Assembly (NCBI GenBank): GCA_937863995.1
Contig: CALMIK010000063.1
Coordinates: 1 to 64,000 of the forward strand
Length of the DNA: 64,000 bases
Reading direction: 5' to 3'
From: an uncultured Chelatococcus sp.
GTDB lineage: Bacteria; Pseudomonadota; Alphaproteobacteria; Rhizobiales; Beijerinckiaceae
The notes under the pieces are model-generated. The model worked only from the letters and a program-made list of their open reading frames with translations, searched no databases and was not told the DNA's origin. The position numbers and the translations under genes were made by a program. Position 1 is the stretch's first letter, and each line of letters starts with the position of its first letter. Of this stretch, positions 1 to 8,557 are shown in pieces.

Positions 1-58
1 TCTGTCCGCGCAGAGCGTCGCCGATATCGATGTTCTTTCCGGATATCCGTAAGGGCAT
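1..58 (-). CDS. hpf: Ribosome hibernation promoting factor, N-terminal fragment (cut by window edge)
   Basis: Only the first 19 codons lie in the window, and the gene continues past base 1. The visible start reads MPLRISGKNIDIGDALRGQ, which matches the opening of long-form alphaproteobacterial HPF proteins that dimerise and silence 70S ribosomes in stationary phase. A good Shine-Dalgarno (AGGAG) lies about 6 bases before the ATG at 58. Its place directly downstream of rpoN on the same strand is the usual order in this group (rpoN-hpf-ptsN), which supports the call. Domain content beyond the first strand cannot be seen. Confidence 0.8.
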   Translation of the reverse strand, partial: MPLRISGKNIDIGDALRGQ

Positions 59-295
59 TCGCTTCTCCTTCCCCTTGAAACCCGTCATGCTCGCATTGAA
101 ACAGGACAGGTTCCAGATTCCTTGCTTGAGCGAATTCTGACCGATCGGATGAGGCCACCAGACCGGAAAGCGCTCGCGCGCGCCGGGTGTTCGTGCCGCC
201 GGATGACCTCACGGCGTCCGGCAGGCCCCGCGCGCTCCTGAAGTTTAAGTCGGCTGACAATCGCCGGCCAGCATTATTTGTGTGCCTTCAGGCAA

Positions 296-1936
296 CTATC
301 CCGCATTGACGTTCTTCGCCGCCAGCGCCCGGCGGCGGTCGACGGAGGAGGGCAGGCGCAGGGATTCCCGGTATTTGGCGACCGTGCGCCGGGCGATGTC
401 GATGCCCTCGTCGTGCAGTTTCTTGACGAGCGCGTCGTCGGACAGCACGTCGCGGGGCGTTGCCTCGGTGGCGATGAGCTGGCGGATGCGATGGCGCACG
501 GCTTCCGCCGCGTGGGTGTCGCCGCCGTCGGCGGCCTGCACGGCGGCGGAGAAAAAGTACTTCATCGGCAGCACGCCGCGCGCGCAGCCGATCGCCTTGT
601 TGGCGGTGACGCGCGAGATGGTCGATTCGTGCATGCCGATCGCCTCGGCGATGGTCTTGAGATTGAGCGGCCGCAGGTGCGAGGCGCCCTGGGTGAAAAA
701 GCCCTCCTGCAGGCGCACGATCTCGCTCGCTACCTTGAGCACCGTGCGCGCGCGCTGCTCCAGGCTGCGCGTCAGCCAGTCGCCGCTCTGCAGGCATTCG
801 GACAGGAAGGTGCGGTCGGCCTCGGAGCGCGCGCCCGACATCAGCTTGGCGTGGTAGGCGCGGTTGAGCAGCACGCGGGGCAGGGTGCCGTCGTTGAGCT
901 CCACCACGAAGCCGCCGTCGCGCGTCGCGCGCACGAAGACGTCGGGCACGAGGGTCTGCGCCGTTTCCGCGCCGAAGGCGCGCGCCGGCTTGGGATCGAG
1001 CCGGCGCAGCTCCGCCAGCATCTCGGCAAGGTCTTCCTGGTCGACGCCGCATAGCCGGCGCAACGCCGCGTGGTCGTGGCGGGCGACCAGCGCGAGATTG
1101 GCGACGAGCGCCTGCATGGCGGGGTCGAACCGGTCGCGCTCGCGCAGTTGCAGCGCCAGGCATTCGGCAAGGTCGCGCGCGCCGACGCCCGTGGGCTCCA
1201 GCCCCTGCACGAGATCGAGCACCCGCGCGACGGCCTCCTCCGATACCGAGAGGCGGGCGGCGATGTCCGCTGTCGTCTCGCGCAGATAGCCGGCGCCGTC
1301 GATGGCGTCGATGAGGAAGCGCCCGATGAGGCGCTGCTGCGGATCGGCCGTCACGAGATCGAGCTGGGTGGACAGATGATCGTAGAGCGATACGTCCGCA
1401 GCGAGCGTGGCCTCGATGCCGGGCGCGTCGTCGTGGTCGTGGCTCCCCGCGCCGCCGTGGGGCGGGCCGGAGGACACCATCAGCCCCTCGTCGGCGGCGC
1501 TCGGCTCGCGGGTGCCGGCGGCGGCGCCCGTGCCGTCTTCCTGGAACAGGTTGTCGAAGGAGGTGCCGAAATCGGCCTCGATGGATGCGCGCTCGAGTTG
1601 CGGTTCAGCCGGCGACCAGTCGCGCGCGCGCTCATCGTCGCTTCCCGGGTCACTCCCCGGGTCACTTCCTTGGTCGCTTGGCTGGTCATTTCCCTGCGGC
1701 GCGCCGTCCGTCTCCGGCGTCTCGCTGCCTTCCCGCCCCTGATCGGCGCTGCCTTCGGCGGTGCTTCCGGGTTCGCCTTCCACGTAGTCCAGCAAGGGAT
1801 TGCGCTCGATCTCGGCGTCGACGTGGGCGGCAAGCTCGAGGTGCGACAGTTGCAGCAGGCGGATGGCCTGCAGCAGCTGCGGCGTCATGGCCAGTGTCTG
1901 GCTCTGGCGCAACTCCAACCGGTGGGACAGTCCCAT
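296..1936 (-). CDS. rpoN: RNA polymerase sigma-54 factor RpoN
   Basis: Alternative sigma factor that recognises -24/-12 promoters and needs enhancer-binding ATPases. The 546-residue product opens with the glutamine-rich region I (MGLSHRLELRQSQTLAMTPQ), followed by an acidic, low-complexity linker (about residues 45-140, rich in Asp, Glu, Gly and Ser), the core-binding region, a helix-turn-helix (ESTISRVTANK) and the C-terminal RpoN box (ARRTVAKYRE) near the end. I place the start at the ATG at 1936. The open frame runs 50 codons further upstream, but that part has no family similarity. It lies 200 bases after lptB and before hpf on the same strand, the conserved Hyphomicrobiales order. It is longer than the enterobacterial protein because of the acidic linker. 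Confidence 0.95.
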   Translation of the reverse strand: MGLSHRLELRQSQTLAMTPQLLQAIRLLQLSHLELAAHVDAEIERNPLLDYVEGEPGSTAEGSADQGREGSETPETDGAPQGNDQPSDQGSDPGSDPGSDDERARDWSPAEPQLERASIEADFGTSFDNLFQEDGTGAAAGTREPSAADEGLMVSSGPPHGGAGSHDHDDAPGIEATLAADVSLYDHLSTQLDLVTADPQQRLIGRFLIDAIDGAGYLRETTADIAARLSVSEEAVARVLDLVQGLEPTGVGARDLAECLALQLRERDRFDPAMQALVANLALVARHDHAALRRLCGVDQEDLAEMLAELRRLDPKPARAFGAETAQTLVPDVFVRATRDGGFVVELNDGTLPRVLLNRAYHAKLMSGARSEADRTFLSECLQSGDWLTRSLEQRARTVLKVASEIVRLQEGFFTQGASHLRPLNLKTIAEAIGMHESTISRVTANKAIGCARGVLPMKYFFSAAVQAADGGDTHAAEAVRHRIRQLIATEATPRDVLSDDALVKKLHDEGIDIARRTVAKYRESLRLPSSVDRRRALAAKNVNAG

Positions 1937-2139
1937 CTGCGATTCCCGCCTGATTCTGTGGCCGGCTGCCGGCATGCGTCCGGTCCGGCAACGGATCGCG
2001 GCGATGGCCCGTCGCGTTCTCGGGCCTCGGCGGTATCGCTTTTGCTGCGGGTATCGGTGGGCACAACGGCGAATGCCTGCCGGCACGTTTCTTGCTTGCA
2101 GGTGCTTCCACGCTTTTCTAGCGCCTTTGCGCGCTCACG

Positions 2140-2988
2140 TCAAAGCTGGAAATCCTCGCCGAGATAGAGCCGGCGGACATCGGGGCTGGCGATGATCTCG
2201 GCGGGCGTGCCTTCCATCAGCACCCGGCCGGAATGGATGATGTAGGCGCGGTCGATGAGGCCCAGCGTCTCGCGCACGTTGTGATCGGTGATGAGCACGC
2301 CGATGCCGCGCCGGGTGAGGTGGCGCACCAGGTTCTGGATGTCGCCGACCGCGATCGGGTCGATGCCGGCGAAGGGCTCGTCGAGCAGCATGAAGGTCGG
2401 GTCGCCGGCGAGCGCGCGCGCGATCTCGCAGCGCCGGCGCTCGCCGCCGGACAGGGCGATGGAGGGCGCCTTGCGCAGCCGCGCGATGTCGAATTCCTCC
2501 AGCAGCGCGTCGAGCTTCTTGTCGCGCTCCTTGCGGCTTGGCTCCACCACTTCCAGCACCGCGCGCAGGTTTTCCTCGACGGTGAGGCCGCGAAAGATCG
2601 ACGCTTCCTGCGGCAGGTAGCCGATGCCCAGCCGCGCGCGCCGATACATGGGCAGGCGCGTGATGTCGTGGCCCTCGAGCGTGATGGTGCCGAGGTCGGC
2701 GGCCACGAGGCCGGTGATCATGTAAAAGATGGTGGTCTTGCCGGCGCCGTTGGGACCGAGCAGCCCCACCGCCTCGCCCTTGCGCACGTGAAGCCCCGCG
2801 CCCTGCACCACCGTGCGGCCGCGATAGCTCTTTTGCAGGCCGTCCACCGCGAGCACGCCCGCCTGCGAATGGCTCTGCGCCTGCGGCAGCCCGCCGGCGC
2901 GTGCGGCCGGGGACGGCGCGCGCCCGGTGAGGTCCGAGGCGTGCAGGCCGGCGTTGTCGTCGAGGGTGTCGAAGGGCTGCGCTGGCAT
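2140..2988 (-). CDS. lptB: LPS export ABC transporter ATPase LptB
   Basis: Cytoplasmic ATPase that powers extraction of lipopolysaccharide from the inner membrane with LptFG and delivers it to LptC and LptA. The 282-residue protein shows Walker A GPNGAGKTT, the Q-loop region, signature LSGGERRR, Walker B MLLDEPFAGIDP and the switch histidine in ITDHN, in the expected order. About 45 N-terminal residues before the ABC core are extra and low in complexity, common in alphaproteobacterial LptB. The start is chosen at the ATG at 2988; a TTG two codons upstream (2994) is also possible and no strong ribosome site separates them. It sits between lptA and rpoN in one minus-strand transcription unit. 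Confidence 0.94.
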   Translation of the reverse strand: MPAQPFDTLDDNAGLHASDLTGRAPSPAARAGGLPQAQSHSQAGVLAVDGLQKSYRGRTVVQGAGLHVRKGEAVGLLGPNGAGKTTIFYMITGLVAADLGTITLEGHDITRLPMYRRARLGIGYLPQEASIFRGLTVEENLRAVLEVVEPSRKERDKKLDALLEEFDIARLRKAPSIALSGGERRRCEIARALAGDPTFMLLDEPFAGIDPIAVGDIQNLVRHLTRRGIGVLITDHNVRETLGLIDRAYIIHSGRVLMEGTPAEIIASPDVRRLYLGEDFQL

Positions 2989-3091
2989 GGTCAAGCTGTT
3001 CGGGTTGACGGCCGCGGGGCAGGGCGCCCGCGGAGCCGAGGAGAATAGGGCCGCGCGGAGCCTGGCCGCGCGGACAGGTGACCGGCCCGCA

Positions 3092-3787
3092 TCAGCGTCC
3101 CGGCGGGTTGCCGCTGCCCGGCACGAACACGCCCTGCACCCGGCCGCCGGGGCGGGCGATGCAATTGGCGACGCTGGTGTCGAGGCTGTAGACGATCCGG
3201 TCGCACTGCTGGACGTTCTTTTCCTGGCTGAGCAGCACGTTGCCGGTGAGGGTCACGGTGTTGCTGACCCGGTCGAACACGGCGTGCTGGCCGGTGGCGG
3301 TCTGGGCGCCGGACACCACGGTGACCGGCCCCTGGCAATCGAGCTTGCGGATGTTGTTGTCGCCCTCGGCCTGCGCGCCCTGCCCCTTCGGCTGAGGCTT
3401 GGCTTCCGCCTTGGCCTCAGGCTTGGTCGTACCGGCGGCGCCGGCCGCGCTCTGCTCGTAGAACACGTTGAGCGACGAGCAGCGCAGCGTCGTCTCGCCC
3501 TGCACGGCGACGACGTTGCCGGTGAAGGTGGCGCGCTTTTCGGCGTCGAACACGTCGAGGCGGTCGGCATCGATCTTGATCGGGTCCTTGCCGGTGCCGA
3601 GCCCGCCGAGCGGCGAGCTCGGCGGCGCGGCGTTCTGCGCCCATGCGCCCACGCCGGGAAACAGCATCACGCCCGCCGCGATCAGCGCGGCGGCGACGGC
3701 GCCGCTAGCGGGCACGAGCCGCTCCACGATACGTTTGCCCGAGGTACCCGTATGTGGAGTACGCTGGCCCGAAGCCGTCTGCCGCAT
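3092..3787 (-). CDS. lptA: LPS transport periplasmic bridge protein LptA (OstA-like)
   Basis: Periplasmic protein that carries lipopolysaccharide from LptC towards the outer-membrane LptDE complex. The N-terminus has a basic stretch, a hydrophobic run (AVAAALIAAGVMLFPGVGAWA) and a likely signal-peptidase site at AWA-Q. The mature part contains the OstA/LptA beta-jellyroll repeats (for example IKIDADRLDVFDAEKRATFT and ADNIR-type strands), interrupted by an Ala/Lys/Glu-rich low-complexity insert near the middle. I prefer the ATG at 3787 (231 residues), because a GGATGGGG ribosome site lies about 7 bases upstream; the ATG at 3799 has none at proper spacing. It lies between lptC and lptB on the same strand. 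Confidence 0.88.
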   Translation of the reverse strand: MRQTASGQRTPHTGTSGKRIVERLVPASGAVAAALIAAGVMLFPGVGAWAQNAAPPSSPLGGLGTGKDPIKIDADRLDVFDAEKRATFTGNVVAVQGETTLRCSSLNVFYEQSAAGAAGTTKPEAKAEAKPQPKGQGAQAEGDNNIRKLDCQGPVTVVSGAQTATGQHAVFDRVSNTVTLTGNVLLSQEKNVQQCDRIVYSLDTSVANCIARPGGRVQGVFVPGSGNPPGR

Positions 3788-3850
3788 GATTCGCCCCATC
3801 CTGTATCGTCCGCGTGCCCGTGTCTCGCGCGTGCCCGTGTCGCGCGCGTG

Positions 3851-4543
3851 TCAGCGCTGCGCTTCCTCGGCGCCGTCGAGGACGGTGCGCACCCTGCCTT
3901 CAAAGACGATATGCTTGCCATTGTCCGAAATGTCGAGCCTGTCCGCTGAAATCGTGCCCTGGGAAATCGTCACGACGACCGGTTCGTCCGACACCACGCG
4001 CCCGCCCTTGAAGTCCACCGAGGCGGAGGAAAGCCGCGCGTCGTAGCCGTTGTCGGTGCGCACCCTCACGTCGCCGGTGAGCTTGAGGTGCTCGCTCTGC
4101 GAATCATACAGGCCGGTGGCGGCATTGATGTTGGCCTTGCCGCCGCCGTCGAGCTGCACGTGGCCGGAGATGTCGTTGAGCTCCACGATGGAGGGATTGC
4201 GCACGTCCTGGGTGGCGGAAGCCGCCGTGACCTCATATGGCTGGGTGCCGTCGCGAAAACCGGTCAGCCGGGGCGCGTCCATGGTGATCTTGGAGCCGGA
4301 CAGCGATACCGGGCCGAGGCTGAGGCCGCCGATGCTGCTGAGCGGCTTGAGGAAAGCGATGCCCGCGACCACCAGCACAGCGACGAAGGCCGCCAGCGGA
4401 ATGAGGCGTTTCAGCGTCCGCACACGCGCGGAATGGCGCATCGCGGCGCGGTAGGCGGCCGGCGAAACGCCGGCGACCTGCGGGCCCGCCGATGCCGGGG
4501 GCCGGGGCGCGAGAGGAGCGGGCGTATGGTCGGCGTCGGTCAA
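3851..4543 (-). CDS. lptC: LPS export ABC transporter periplasmic protein LptC
   Basis: Bitopic inner-membrane protein that receives lipopolysaccharide from LptB2FG and passes it to LptA. The 230-residue product has a Pro/Ala-rich cytoplasmic leader, one hydrophobic segment (about residues 46-65, LIPLAAFVAVLVVAGIAFL) and a periplasmic LptC/OstA-like beta domain with repeated strand motifs such as LDISDNGKHIVFEGRVRT near the C-terminus. The initiation codon appears to be TTG at 4543 with GGAAG a few bases upstream; no ATG lies before residue 35. It is first of the lptC-lptA-lptB-rpoN-hpf cluster, 52-64 bases before lptA. Confidence 0.87.
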   Translation of the reverse strand: MTDADHTPAPLAPRPPASAGPQVAGVSPAAYRAAMRHSARVRTLKRLIPLAAFVAVLVVAGIAFLKPLSSIGGLSLGPVSLSGSKITMDAPRLTGFRDGTQPYEVTAASATQDVRNPSIVELNDISGHVQLDGGGKANINAATGLYDSQSEHLKLTGDVRVRTDNGYDARLSSASVDFKGGRVVSDEPVVVTISQGTISADRLDISDNGKHIVFEGRVRTVLDGAEEAQR

Positions 4544-4678
4544 CTGGCTTCCGTGCTCGGTTGGGGCGCGATACGTGAGGACGTAGATATAGTCTGCGCC
4601 GGCCCCGCTTCCAAGTAGAGAGTCTTCAGGTGGCTGGTCTCGATATGCCCGCCGGCCCAGATGTCTGGACGGATATGC

Positions 4679-5293
4679 TCACATGTGGGCGAAAATGTCG
4701 CTCTCCGGCCAGCCGGCGAGGTCGAGCCGCGCGCGGGTGGGCAGGAACTCGAAGCATGCGCGCGCGATGTCGGTGCGGTCCTCGCGGGCGAGCATCGTGT
4801 CGAGCTTCTGCTTGAGGGCGTGCAGGTGCAGCACGTCCGACGCCGCGTAGGCGAGCTGGGCGTCGGAGAGCGTTTCCGCCGCCCAGTCCGAGGACTGCTG
4901 CTGCTTGGAGATCTCGACGCCGAGAAGTTCCCGCAGGTTGTCCTTCAGGCCGTGGCGGTCGGTGTAGGTGCGGCTGAGCTTGGAGGCGATCTTGGTGCAA
5001 TAGACCGGCCCGGGCATGACGCCGAAGGCGTGGAACAGCACCGCGAGATCGAAGCGGGCGAAGTGGAAGATCTTGAGCACGCGGTCGTCGCCGAGCAGGC
5101 GCATCAGGTTTTCCGGGCGCGGCCCGCCGCGCCGGATCTGCACCACGTCCGCCGAGCCGTCGCCGCCGGAAAGCTGCACCACGCACAGCCTGTCGCGATG
5201 GGGATTGAGCCCCAGCGTTTCGGTGTCTATGGCGACCGAATCACCATAGTCGAAATCGGCGGGCAGGTCGCCCCGGTGCAGCGTGATGGTCAT
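4679..5293 (-). CDS. Short ribonuclease D-type 3'-5' exonuclease
   Basis: DEDDy-family exonuclease domain acting on RNA 3' ends or, by analogy, on structured DNA/RNA. The 204-residue protein consists of the exonuclease domain only and lacks the HRDC domain of full-length RNase D. The four acidic residues and the tyrosine can be placed: AIDTETLGL (DxE), FHFARFDLA (D) and YAASDVLHL (Yx3D). The start at 5293 has AAGGACG upstream. It is encoded 135 bases before lptC on the same strand, the usual position in Hyphomicrobiales. Many genomes in this order carry both this short form and a longer Rnd, so I give no symbol. Confidence 0.85.
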   Translation of the reverse strand: MTITLHRGDLPADFDYGDSVAIDTETLGLNPHRDRLCVVQLSGGDGSADVVQIRRGGPRPENLMRLLGDDRVLKIFHFARFDLAVLFHAFGVMPGPVYCTKIASKLSRTYTDRHGLKDNLRELLGVEISKQQQSSDWAAETLSDAQLAYAASDVLHLHALKQKLDTMLAREDRTDIARACFEFLPTRARLDLAGWPESDIFAHM

Positions 5294-5962
5294 GTCAGCG
5301 TCCTTGCTCGATCAAAATCCTGCTTCCGCGGGATTGTCCGATCGACGGCCGGTGGCGGCTCCATCGGGCGGCGCTCCGTGACGGGCGAGAACAATCGGCC
5401 TCGCTCGGGCAGGGCGCCGGTACAGGCAATGGCTGCGGGATAGCGTGTAACGACGAATACGTCCGCTGTAGCACCAGCGGCGGTTCCCGGCAAGGGAGAC
5501 GGACAAGGGACGCGGACGGGCAGCCAGCGGCGGCGATTTCCCGCCCGGCACGGATTGAACAAGCCCGGTGGCGATGGTATCGGTCGTCTGCGGCGATCAT
5601 CAAGATGTGTCGCATGTGTACGCGAATCAAATACGTGTGAATCCTGCGGCGAACATGAATGTGAACTGTTCCGTTCGTGCCGCATTTCGTGTCGTCGGGT
5701 TGCCACGGAGGAAACTTCGGGTATCCATATGCTGATCGCGGCGTCGGCCCACGGGTTTCGGCATTCTCCGCGCCGGCCCGGCGCGGCCGCAAGGCCGGAC
5801 TGACACGTTCCAATCGCAGGGGAAGGCTTATTTCATTCCGATTGGCGATATTACGGCCTGCAGGATTTCTGTCCGCCTGATTTCCACCCGCCGGACTGCC
5901 GTTCGCGCGCCGGAATGCTTCCCATCCCTTCAACTTTTCGGCTTTCAGCGTTTGTGGGACAT
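5294..5962. other. Gene-poor gap between divergent rnd-like and glycan genes
   Basis: About 670 bases without a convincing gene. The short open frames here (for example 5555-5803 and 5677-5880 on plus) have arginine-rich, shadow-like composition and no ribosome sites. The gap must hold the divergent promoters for the exonuclease/lpt side and for the glycan patch. No clear -35/-10 pair, tRNA or terminator was recognised. Confidence 0.4.
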
Positions 5963-7522
5963 ATGACGGATCAACTTCCCATTGACCAATTGCTCGTCAG
6001 GCTGCGGCGCGAGGCTGCGGCTTTCAATGTTCCGACGCTCGACGCGACGCCGCGCCGCGCCGACCTGGAGGATGCCGCGACGGCGGCGGACGGTGCCCGC
6101 ACCAGCATCCGCGTCGAGGCGCTGGAGATGCAACTCGCGTCAATCAACGCTCTGCTGGAGGACCTGCGGTCCGCCCAGCGCGCGCAGGCCGCGGCCATCT
6201 CCTTGCAGCAGGACCGCGTCACCGCCATCGGGCGGATGGAGGTCGACATCCGCGTCCTGCGCGAGGGCGTGCGGACATCCGGCGCGGCGCTCGCCTCCCT
6301 GTCGTCGGAAGCGCGCGATGCTGAGCGGCGGGAGGCGGGGCTGCAGGAGGCTGGGGCGAACGGCGCTCCCGATCTCGATATTCCCCCCGTTCCGCTGGGA
6401 GATGTGAGCTACTGGCCCAGGCTCCTGCTGGAGCAGGGCGACGAATTCCTCAAGGCCGCCTACCGGGTGCTGCTCGACCGCGACATCGATTCCGGCGGTC
6501 TCGACGGCTATCGCGCCCAGCTCGCCGCCGGGCGGGGGGCGCTGGAAGTTCTGTGCGACATCACGCTGTCGGACGAGTTCCAGCGGCGTGAGGTGGACGA
6601 TGCCGGCCTTCGCACCTATCGCGGCGTCTACAAGCGCGCGCGCAGGCTAGAGCGCATGCCGCTGCTGCGGTTCCTCGCCCGCCTGCCGCGTGGCCGGCTG
6701 CAGCGCGCGGAAAGCAGCATCCGTGCCTCCCTGGCCGCCGAAATCGCGCTTGCGGCGCGCGATCATGTGAACGCGCTCGCCCGCGAGGCGCGCTCCGGCA
6801 GGGCAATCGACGCTGCCGCCGAGCTGGCCGGAGATCCCTGCCTCGACGCTTTTTATCTTGCCTTTGAGGACGCCATGCGCGGCCCCGAGGACGACATCCG
6901 GGCAGGCCTGACGGTCTATCTCGACGCCGTCGCGGCGGCGACGCAGCGGGCCGGCGGGCCGGTTCTCGATCTCGGCTGCGGGCGCGGCGAGTGGCTGTCG
7001 TTGCTGCGTGACAGCGGCCACGCCGCGCGGGGTATCGATCTCAGCCCGACCATGGTGGAGCTTTGCTGCTCCCGCGGGCACGACGTCACCCTCAGCGATG
7101 CGCTCGCGGCGCTGCGGGCGCTGCCCGATAACAGCCTGTCGGTGGTGAGCGGCTTCCACATCATCGAGCATCTGCCGTTCCCGGTGCTGTTCGCGGTGTT
7201 CGCCGAGGCGCACCGCGTTCTGCAGCCGGGCGGGCTCGTGCTGTTCGAGACCCCCAATCCCGAGAACCTGCTGGTGGGGGCGCACACATTCTACCACGAT
7301 CCCACCCATCGCCACCCGCTGACGCCCTCCAGCATGACTTTCCTGGCGAAGTTCCACGGGTTCGAGGATATCGAGATCGTCCGCCAGCGTCCCTACCCGC
7401 CGGAAGCGCTGGTCGAGCCCGGCACGCCCGCTGCCGACCGGCTCAACTGCCATCTCTACGGTCCGCAGGACTACGCCATCCTGGCGCGCAAGCGCGGCGG
7501 CGCGGATGAGGCTGCCGGATGA
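5963..7522 (+). CDS. Coiled-coil / DUF4214 / SAM-dependent methyltransferase protein
   Basis: Three-part protein of 519 residues. Residues about 50-125 are rich in heptad-like Leu/Ala/Glu/Gln/Arg and probably form a coiled coil. Residues about 150-212 (AYRVLLDRDIDSGGLDGYRA) match the DUF4214 domain found in surface-glycan and extracellular matrix proteins. The C-terminal half is a class I methyltransferase with motif I VLDLGCGRGEW at about 333, GIDLSPTMVE and FHIIEHL, ending in the FETPNPENL/YHDPTHRHP region typical of glycan-modifying enzymes. The layout recalls chain-terminating methyltransferases of O-antigen synthesis that use a coiled coil as a length ruler, but this role is inference. 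The start at 5963 has GTGGGA upstream; ATG 5915 is an alternative. Its stop overlaps the next gene (ATGA at 7519). Confidence 0.82.
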   Translation: MTDQLPIDQLLVRLRREAAAFNVPTLDATPRRADLEDAATAADGARTSIRVEALEMQLASINALLEDLRSAQRAQAAAISLQQDRVTAIGRMEVDIRVLREGVRTSGAALASLSSEARDAERREAGLQEAGANGAPDLDIPPVPLGDVSYWPRLLLEQGDEFLKAAYRVLLDRDIDSGGLDGYRAQLAAGRGALEVLCDITLSDEFQRREVDDAGLRTYRGVYKRARRLERMPLLRFLARLPRGRLQRAESSIRASLAAEIALAARDHVNALAREARSGRAIDAAAELAGDPCLDAFYLAFEDAMRGPEDDIRAGLTVYLDAVAAATQRAGGPVLDLGCGRGEWLSLLRDSGHAARGIDLSPTMVELCCSRGHDVTLSDALAALRALPDNSLSVVSGFHIIEHLPFPVLFAVFAEAHRVLQPGGLVLFETPNPENLLVGAHTFYHDPTHRHPLTPSSMTFLAKFHGFEDIEIVRQRPYPPEALVEPGTPAADRLNCHLYGPQDYAILARKRGGADEAAG

Positions 7523-8541
7523 GGCTCATCGTCACCGCCAACGCCACGCCGTTCCTGACCGGTGGCGCGACCTACCATTTCGACGGGCTGGTCGCCGCGC
7601 TGCGCGAGCGGGGGCACGACGTGGAGACGCTGCGCTTTCCCTTCACATTCCACCCCGAGGAATCGATCCTCAGGCTGATGGACTGGTGCGAGACGCTCGA
7701 TCTCGAGGCTCCCAACGGCCAGCGCGTCGACAAGGTCATCAGCCTGCAGTTTCCCGGCTACGGCGTGCGCCATCCCCGCCACGTGGTGTGGATCATGCAC
7801 CAGCACCGCATCGTCTACGACCTCTATCCCGATGAGCCGGAAGAGGCGGTGCAGCGGCTGCACGAGCTGATTCCCCCCTTCGACAACCGTGTGCTGGCGC
7901 TGGCGGAGCGCCTCTTCGCCAACTCGCGCAACGTCAGCGCGCGGCTGTCGCGGTTCAACGGGCTGGCGGCGGAACCGCTGTACCACCCGCCGCCGCTCGC
8001 CGGGCACTTCAGGCAGGGCGAGGCCTTGAACTACGTATTCATGCCAAGCCGCATGGAGACGCTGAAGCGCCAAGGGCTGGTGCTGGAGGCGGCGCGGCTG
8101 TGGCGCGCGCCGGTCACCTGCGTGCTGGCGGGCCGCGGCGGCCTGCTGGAAACCAACAAACGCTTCATTGCCGAGCACGATCTCGGCGAGCGCGTCGTCA
8201 TCCTCGAAGATTGCCCGGACGCCGAAAAGCTCGCCCTCTACGCCAACTGTCTGGGTGTGCTCTATCCGCCCCGCGACGAGGATTATGGATACGTCACGCT
8301 GGAGGCGCAGCTCGCCGGAAAGCCTGTCGTCACCTGCGACGATTCGGGCGGGCCGCTCGAACTGATCGAGGACGGCGCGACCGGCTTCGTCGTGGCGCCC
8401 ACGGCCCAGGCCATCGCCGACGCCGTGGACCGGCTGTGGGACGACCGCGAAGGGGCGCGCGAGATGGGCCGGCTCGGGCTCGCCCGCTATCAGGAACGCG
8501 GCATCTCGTGGGACGACGTCGTCGACCGCCTGACCGAATGA
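7519..8541 (+). CDS. GT4-family glycosyltransferase
   Basis: Retaining, GT-B fold glycosyltransferase of 340 residues, likely adding a sugar to a surface glycan from a nucleotide-sugar donor. The C-terminal donor-binding half is clear, with DEDYGYVTLEA (the E-x7-E signature, about residues 254-262) followed by GKPVVTCDDSGGPLELIEDG. The N-terminal acceptor half contains GGATYHFDGLVAAL and HVVWIMHQHRIVYDLYP. The start overlaps the preceding methyltransferase stop by four bases, so translation is probably coupled. It is visibly paralogous to the first half of the next gene (shared HVV-MH-R-YD and DEDYG-VTLEA blocks). Acceptor and sugar are unknown. Confidence 0.88.
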   Translation: MRLIVTANATPFLTGGATYHFDGLVAALRERGHDVETLRFPFTFHPEESILRLMDWCETLDLEAPNGQRVDKVISLQFPGYGVRHPRHVVWIMHQHRIVYDLYPDEPEEAVQRLHELIPPFDNRVLALAERLFANSRNVSARLSRFNGLAAEPLYHPPPLAGHFRQGEALNYVFMPSRMETLKRQGLVLEAARLWRAPVTCVLAGRGGLLETNKRFIAEHDLGERVVILEDCPDAEKLALYANCLGVLYPPRDEDYGYVTLEAQLAGKPVVTCDDSGGPLELIEDGATGFVVAPTAQAIADAVDRLWDDREGAREMGRLGLARYQERGISWDDVVDRLTE

Positions 8542-8557
8542 CAAGGGACGCGCGAAG